NCBI GenBank assembly: GCA_029962745.1 | Contig: CM057151.1 | Span: 1,367,298-1,431,297 of the forward strand | Direction: 5' to 3' | DNA length: 64,000 bases | Source of the DNA: Echinometra lucunter | Taxonomy: Eukaryota; Echinodermata; Echinoidea; Camarodonta; Echinometridae | Shown here: one piece after another, positions 57,902 to 64,000 of the stretch | Layout: each line of letters starts with the position of its first letter | How positions within the stretch are numbered: position 1 is the stretch's first letter | Program-made: the position numbers and the translations under genes | The notes under the pieces: model-generated | What the model was told of the DNA's origin: nothing | The model's input: the letters and a program-made list of their open reading frames with translations, nothing else | Databases searched by the model: none

Positions 57902-60300
57902 AACATACACAACATTGTTACCTTTAGTTGCTTTACATCGTTCACCCTTGTCTCTAAAGAGCAAGGAAATTATCTCTGTTATCCATTACTTCTCTGCTTG
58001 CTCAGACAATTTGTTATTTTAGGTCTGCCACAAGTTTATCATGCTTACACTGAAAATCACCAAATTTTGCTATAAAAATTATAATGGGCTGAATAATCTT
58101 TCATTTTCCATGCTCATCCACTATTTGAGTTCTCCTTATTACTTTAGAAGACACGTATGACTTTTAACTCCACTTTCACATCCTTATAGTTTTTCTAGAA
58201 TGGTGCATATATAGTCCAAGAGATGCACTGATGCAGGCTAGTGTAAGACCAGGATAAAACAGAACAGGACAAAATTTTCAGTAGATGGTTCTGTGGGCAT
58301 CCAATTGTACCATGGAGTATGTATGCACTGATTTGCATATCATCTGGAATGGTTCTATGTATGAAAGAATTAGGTTTAGCTGTTTTCAAGTTGGATGAGT
58401 GTTTACCTGATCTTGAAAAAAAGAGAAATTTATTCCCCAAGAGTCTGGAAGTATTTTGATTATGCTTTCTTACCCTCACAGACAGATGAGACAAGAAAAG
58501 ATGTGGACAGTCTTATACTCTTTTAACCAGTCATCAAAATTCTCTTTACACATGATGGGGTGTATAGCAACTTTCTTGAAGCTCTGTTTCCAGTAGTACA
58601 GATTTGATGGTGGTCTTGCAATAGTAACAGACCCACAAGTACACCGAACACACCCAATTACTGATTCAGTTGCTGACATTAAACTCCATATTCTTTGATA
58701 CTGATTTATTAATCAGTCTAAATTATCTGATTTAAATCAAATTAGATACTCCATGATATAGTCACCACGTGCCTCTTCTTTGTCTTCCCTATCTGGTTGT
58801 CTAACATTAGCCCTTCATGGTAAGAACTTTCCGAAAGAAATAAACATGAAGAGGTGAGATTCTGGTATTGGAACTAGCTTTTAAACGAGATCCGTTCTAC
58901 TGTGATTGTAGCATACCCTTATGGCATCATGCTTCGGCATTGCACTGATATGTCACTGCTACATGCATTAGGACACTAAGTAAGAAAGCAGACACCAAAT
59001 ATTCACAAGATATATCTTTGACCTGTTTAAAGGAACTATAAGTCAATAGTAGAGAGTGGAGAAAGTGGAAGCAGCCATGATGCATGCACTATAATATCGT
59101 CTTCATTTTTACGAACCAGCAAATCTGTGCACGAGTGCAGAAACGTGCTTTGGAAGAAATGGTTTTATGAACCGTCAAAGCGTGTTTGAATGGCCAGTGT
59201 TTCCTTATTCTGTAATAATGTACATGGTAATATACACCATTTTAAAATTAAAGTTACAAGCTTTCTTTTAATGTATATATCGATAGGTGAAATTATGTAA
59301 AGACACAGATTCTGATATTTAAGAACACCTAAATCAATAAATCAATAAATGTGTTTTCCTCCAATTCACATTTCTGCGCACCACACAAGGATCTTCTGGT
59401 TCGTTAAAGAAGACGATATTTTGAACAAGTATTCGACATGTCCTCAAATATTTGGTATGAATTATGAAAGTAGCTTTGCCTACAGTCCACTTTGAGGATG
59501 AAACTACCTTCAACTTGATTCATTAGTTATAACTATTACAAGCATTACACAGTGCTTCTGAAATTTCAAATCAATTCAATGTAATCTAAAGACAAGGCAT
59601 AAAAACATCATGTTGAGTAAATTTATATACTTCATAGAGTATTTCAATCTACAAGGCCAGCTCATAAAGTTGGACAATTTGCACTGGGAATCACATTAAT
59701 TCTACCTCTATCAGATGTCATAGCCCAAATTTAATGCATGCCTACTTGACAAAGATGTGCCACTCACTTCCACCAATGTCCTATAGGACCCAATTATCTC
59801 TTTCTCCAAACACCAATGGCATGACATCCTACCTCCTACATAAATCCTCTTCTCATCTCATGTTATCAACAGTACTTCTGGCAAACACAAATGGCTAGGA
59901 AAACATCTCTAACATTAAGGAGACAGAGTCCTAGTGTTCAAGCTAAACATTTATTCAGAGGTTTAAAATGAATTTACGCAGATTATATGCTACAATTTTT
60001 GAAGATCAATGTAAGACAGAAGATTCTTGCACTTGACAACACAGAGAGACATTAATCCAATTTTCACTAACTCCAATTCAGATTGAGCACAGAACTCGAA
60101 ATCATACTGTCTTTATCTGCAAACTAGAACTCAACCAAAGAATAGCAAACCATGACTATCTCTTTGATTGTTGGGTGTGTCTATCGCTGATGGATGCCAT
60201 CCATGGGTAACATGATCTCAGGTAAAGAGATACCACACCTCAGAGCTTCGTTAAGAGCATCACCTGCTATCAGTCATCAAACCAGAAGACTTGTTTAGAA

Positions 60301-60510
60301 ATTCTCTCCTCCTCCTCTCTCATCATCATCATCATCATCATCCTTCCCGTCCTCCTCCTCCTCTTCTTCTCCTCCTCAATCTCTGATAAGGGGAACAACT
60401 CTCTTCTTCCTCCTCCACCTCCTTCTCTTTCTTCTACCTATTTGTTTCCTTCTTCCCATCCACCCTCTCCATCTCCAAGAAAAACATCTTTCTTCCTCCT
60501 CCATCTATAA
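60301..60510. repeat. Pyrimidine-rich low-complexity tract with (CTC)n and (CAT)n
   Basis: CTC/CTT-rich strand with an internal (ATC)n run at about 60322-60341. Strand-asymmetric polypurine-polypyrimidine sequence; no coding interpretation is supported. Confidence 0.85.
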
Positions 60511-60938
60511 AGAAAGAACACCTTCTCTACTTTCCATTCATATCAAAGATGCATATTATAGAACACTGAGGATTTCCCTAGAGACAGAGCCATCTCTCAG
60601 TTCACCCATTACCTGTCTCCTCCTTTCACCTTGGAGCTATTCTTTCTTTCTTCCTCACACCATCAGGAGATGAATCAATATTTAACCATGGATGGAGGAT
60701 ATGCTCAAACCAGGTATTTCTTATTCCGTACTGTGAGCTGACCTGATTACAAATGTATAGCTTTACCTCTAAGTAATGTCTCACATCGTATATCGATTCA
60801 TATTTTATGTATAATGATAGACAGGGAGGAGTAGATTGTGCGTAGAATATATTACGAGAGATGAATCATCATAGAGCTATATGTAATATCTGCTCAGGTA
60901 AAGGATGAAGTGCAAAGAATGAGATTCTGGTAGGTGCT

Positions 60939-60943
<5 letters not shown>

Positions 60944-60977
<34 letters not shown>
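60944..60977. repeat. (GA)n microsatellite
   Basis: About 17 uninterrupted GA units. Confidence 0.95.
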
Positions 60978-60980
<3 letters not shown>

Positions 60981-63664
60981 TGCATAATAACCCCTTTCAC
61001 TAATGCTTCCCAAGTCTAAACATATGAATTATAGTCAGACCATTGTACATCTGCAGTAAGTTTTTTTCTTTCATCACTGTTTTTTCCCCCTCCTGTTGAA
61101 GGAAATGGTCAAACAATGAAAACCAAACAAAATTAATGTCTTAAAATTTATGACTAAAAAATAGAAAAAAGTATAAATTGTAACAGAAGAAAGAAAATCA
61201 TGACTACTATAGATTTCATCTGCATAAGATGTGAAACTATTATAATTGTGTTAAAATGAATGTCTAGAAGAATAAAATAACATTGTTAATGCCATATTTC
61301 ATTTGAATATCTCAATTCTCAGTTTCAAACCAAGTATGACAGAATCAAAATTAGAAACTTGGAGGCATTTCTATCACTATAGGCAGATTACATGAAATTA
61401 ACATTCACCAATAGGCCCCAAAGTAACTGTGAGAAGCTACTGAAAACTTTCAATGACAATAAAATTTATAACTGTTGACAATGCAGTAACTAGGTGATAT
61501 TTTTACATTCACAATCATCTACGGTGCACATGGGGTACTATTCTAATTGCATTAACTTAGGGTAGAACTGAGTCTGAGTCATTTACGGGCATGGGGGTTA
61601 GTCATAACATCTAAGACCCATAAACAACATGACTGTCAAGAACAAATAAACCTATATAAGCCAATATAGAAGAGACCTATGAGTTCTTGAACATATTCAA
61701 AAGCAGACTTGGAGTCTTTGTGTTCTTTTGGTATTGTACAATAAACGTATAGTTACTTGTACTACAGGTACAATGTTATGTTTAGTCTGATATTTCTGAC
61801 TTCTTACGATAAGGAAATTCTTCCTTAAATGATGCAATAATGTAATAACATTCAGAATTTGAAAGTGTATGATTCAACTCTAGATATGAGACTACTGATT
61901 GTCATTGCATTGATTTACAAAGTATCAAAACAAAGAGGATGATTTAGGTAATCTTTGTAAGGGTTAGTCATCAGCATTTATCCCCTTTTAAACAGCTGAT
62001 AACCTTCACCCCATACTGAGACCTCCTGTAGAATAGTGAGGGGTTTGATGTATTAACACTGTGGGATGTTGGGGCTTAACTCCATTTAAAACCTTTTAGT
62101 TCTAATCAAAATCATAGATGGGAGAGAATGCTATATATATACATCTGCCCATGTTGACATCCAGTTCTTTGGAGCCAAGTCACAATCTGAAAATTATTTG
62201 AGCTATAATTTTGTTTGAATGTTTCAAGACAGTCTGAAGTTTTCATATGCTTCTTATTATATTACACAAGAATCTTTGGCCAATAGAGAAAGCTTAGATG
62301 CTGGCCTGGACCTCTAAAAACATCCTATTTGTGTTACACTAATGCTCCTAGAGAAGAATGATTTTTTTTTTTTTGGGGGGGGGTGGGGGGTGGGGACAGG
62401 AGCATGAGCTGATTTCATCTGACTATAGAACTAAGCTTAGGTCTATCTAATAATTCAGATGGCCTTTTAAAGTTTGATCAGTAGAAACAAGCAGGGGGCA
62501 AACACCTAAACCTTGCCAAGATGTCTGACTGTACTGGCCTCTAGAACTGAATCATATGCAATGCAGATGTCAACTGCTGCTATACAGTAGGAAACATGTG
62601 GCAGACATAGCAACCTTCATTCCCACTTTGAAAAAAAATCTCTTTCTCGGGCAACATGCGGAAATGCCCACTCACTGCAAAGAAACTAAATGGTGTGAAT
62701 TTCAGAAACCATGTGAAAAGTGATCGCTAAATGAAATGGTTAATGAAATATAATTTCACCTGTTTCATCCAAAAGTATGACATTTCTATGAGAGATTATT
62801 GATGATCTCTGTTTCTTCAGGAGACAAAGAAATATGCTCAACATCAGTCAACATAATTCAGTATAAACAGTATATGTAGGTATAAGACTAACAGCAGATT
62901 TTAGAATGAATCATAATGATTGGAGCTCATCCTTTTCAGGTAACAACAATTAGATATACAACTGTTTCAAGGAAAGGAGGTTGAAAGGAGAGATTGGCGA
63001 TGACTGAACACTCTGACAGACTACTGGGGCCATAGTTTATAATGTAAGAACACCATAAGGTCTGTCACTTCTAGTTTATGTTAATTACACTTTGCACAGA
63101 ACACCTTGACTTGACACACTAATTTTTCAAGATTTGACATGACTGGTTATCATAAACAGGACCATGAAGGAACTGATACATTAGCACTGTAATATTCAAT
63201 ACCTTCAAATCTTACAGTAAGGTAGACAGTAGTTTCGAGAAACATAAAGTGATGCAAGTATACTTCTTGAAACAATGAATGATAAAATCAATCTTATGTC
63301 GAAATAGCAGAGCAACATTCTAAGTGGTTGTCTAATAAACAATTGGAATATTCTTTTCTCTTTCTCTCTTCTATATTTCTTTACTTTATGATCTAAAGGT
63401 ATTCCAATGGACCATGAACTCGATTGTAAATGAAATATTAACCCATGTAATAATGATAAGATTACACAACGTACCTTGACCCCCAGCTACTATAATCTAG
63501 CAGTGCTAAAATGACAGATTTATTGCCTTTATGGTAAGTCCTCTCATATGCAAGTTGAAATTTCTCTTATGAGAGCACTCTTTAACCTTGTATGCCCTAT
63601 ATATATCACAGTCATTAATCTCATCTCTTCCATTTTTATTGCTAGAACTATTTGATTTATCTTA

Positions 63665-64000
63665 NNNNNNNNNNNNNNNNNNNNNNNNNNNNNNNNNNNN
63701 NNNNNNNNNNNNNNNNNNNNNNNNNNNNNNNNNNNNNNNNNNNNNNNNNNNNNNNNNNNNNNNNNNNNNNNNNNNNNNNNNNNNNNNNNNNNNNNNNNNN
63801 NNNNNNNNNNNNNNNNNNNNNNNNNNNNNNNNNNNNNNNNNNNNNNNNNNNNNNNNNNNNNNNNNNNNNNNNNNNNNNNNNNNNNNNNNNNNNNNNNNNN
63901 NNNNNNNNNNNNNNNNNNNNNNNNNNNNNNNNNNNNNNNNNNNNNNNNNNNNNNNNNNNNNNNNNNNNNNNNNNNNNNNNNNNNNNNNNNNNNNNNNNNN
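63665..64000. other. Assembly gap reaching the window edge
   Basis: 336 N up to the end of the window. Confidence 0.97.

Larger units (their letters stand above)
54528..63664. other. Upstream intron or 5' flank of IQSEC, no gene recognised
   Basis: 9.1 kb without a supported exon on either strand. I could not identify a promoter or an earlier exon. It holds the SINE-like element (56484-56833), the GC-rich inverted-repeat element (57542-57901), a pyrimidine-rich tract (60301-60510), a (GA)n tract (60944-60977) and a T/G run near 62363-62390. Confidence 0.6.

Noticed and set aside
58195..58679. Two minus-strand frames of 99 and 67 codons as upstream IQSEC exons
   Set aside because: No acceptor/donor arrangement with compatible phase and no resemblance to IQSEC N-termini that I know.

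Overview
This is an animal nuclear genome window: AT-rich, intron-rich, with microsatellites, poly-C/poly-G runs and short hairpin-type transposable elements. The style (tRNA-type SINE, many small foldback elements, long introns) fits a marine invertebrate deuterostome such as an echinoderm. That organism guess is an inference, not something the sequence proves.

One large gene on the minus strand fills most of the window. Its exons encode, in order, a Ser/Pro-rich N-terminus, an SH3-ligand-like proline-rich exon, an IQ motif, a ~620-residue low-complexity serine-rich linker, a Sec7 domain with the catalytic glutamate, a PH domain and a short C-terminal tail. This is the IQSEC (BRAG / Drosophila schizo-loner) family of ARF-type guanine nucleotide exchange factors. 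Splice phases agree at every junction from 54.5 kb down to 5.2 kb. Taking the intact copy of each duplicated exon, the model gives about 1406 codons from the first usable ATG. Two alternative C-terminal exons are visible. The far left edge (1-154) holds the last coding exon of an unidentified plus-strand gene, so the two genes converge tail to tail.

The main structural oddity is a false duplication. Bases 19443-31337 and 31838-43734 are nearly identical, in the same orientation, and separated by exactly 500 N. The left copy runs up to the gap and the right copy starts at it, as two unmerged overlapping contigs or haplotypes would. The copies break different exons: the left copy has frameshifts in the proline-rich exon, and the right copy has three in the IQ exon. 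The real locus therefore has one copy of each exon and is about 12.4 kb shorter.

Layout: 1-990 end of plus-strand gene; 1266-1909 inverted-repeat element; 1910-5045 3' flank or UTR; 5046-26201 exons from the C-terminus back to the IQ exon, with a 1.2 kb foldback element in the 13.2-18.1 kb intron; 27553-28271 damaged proline-rich exon; gap; 33466-40658 second copies of three exons; 40659-54349 long intron; 54350-54527 first recognised exon; 54528-63664 upstream intron or flank with a SINE-like and a GC-rich terminal-inverted-repeat element; 63665-64000 N.

I found no prokaryotic features, CRISPR array, rRNA or intact tRNA gene, and nothing I would call an entirely new system. The more unusual material is the family of foldback elements, two of which carry hammerhead-ribozyme-like core motifs without a complete fold.
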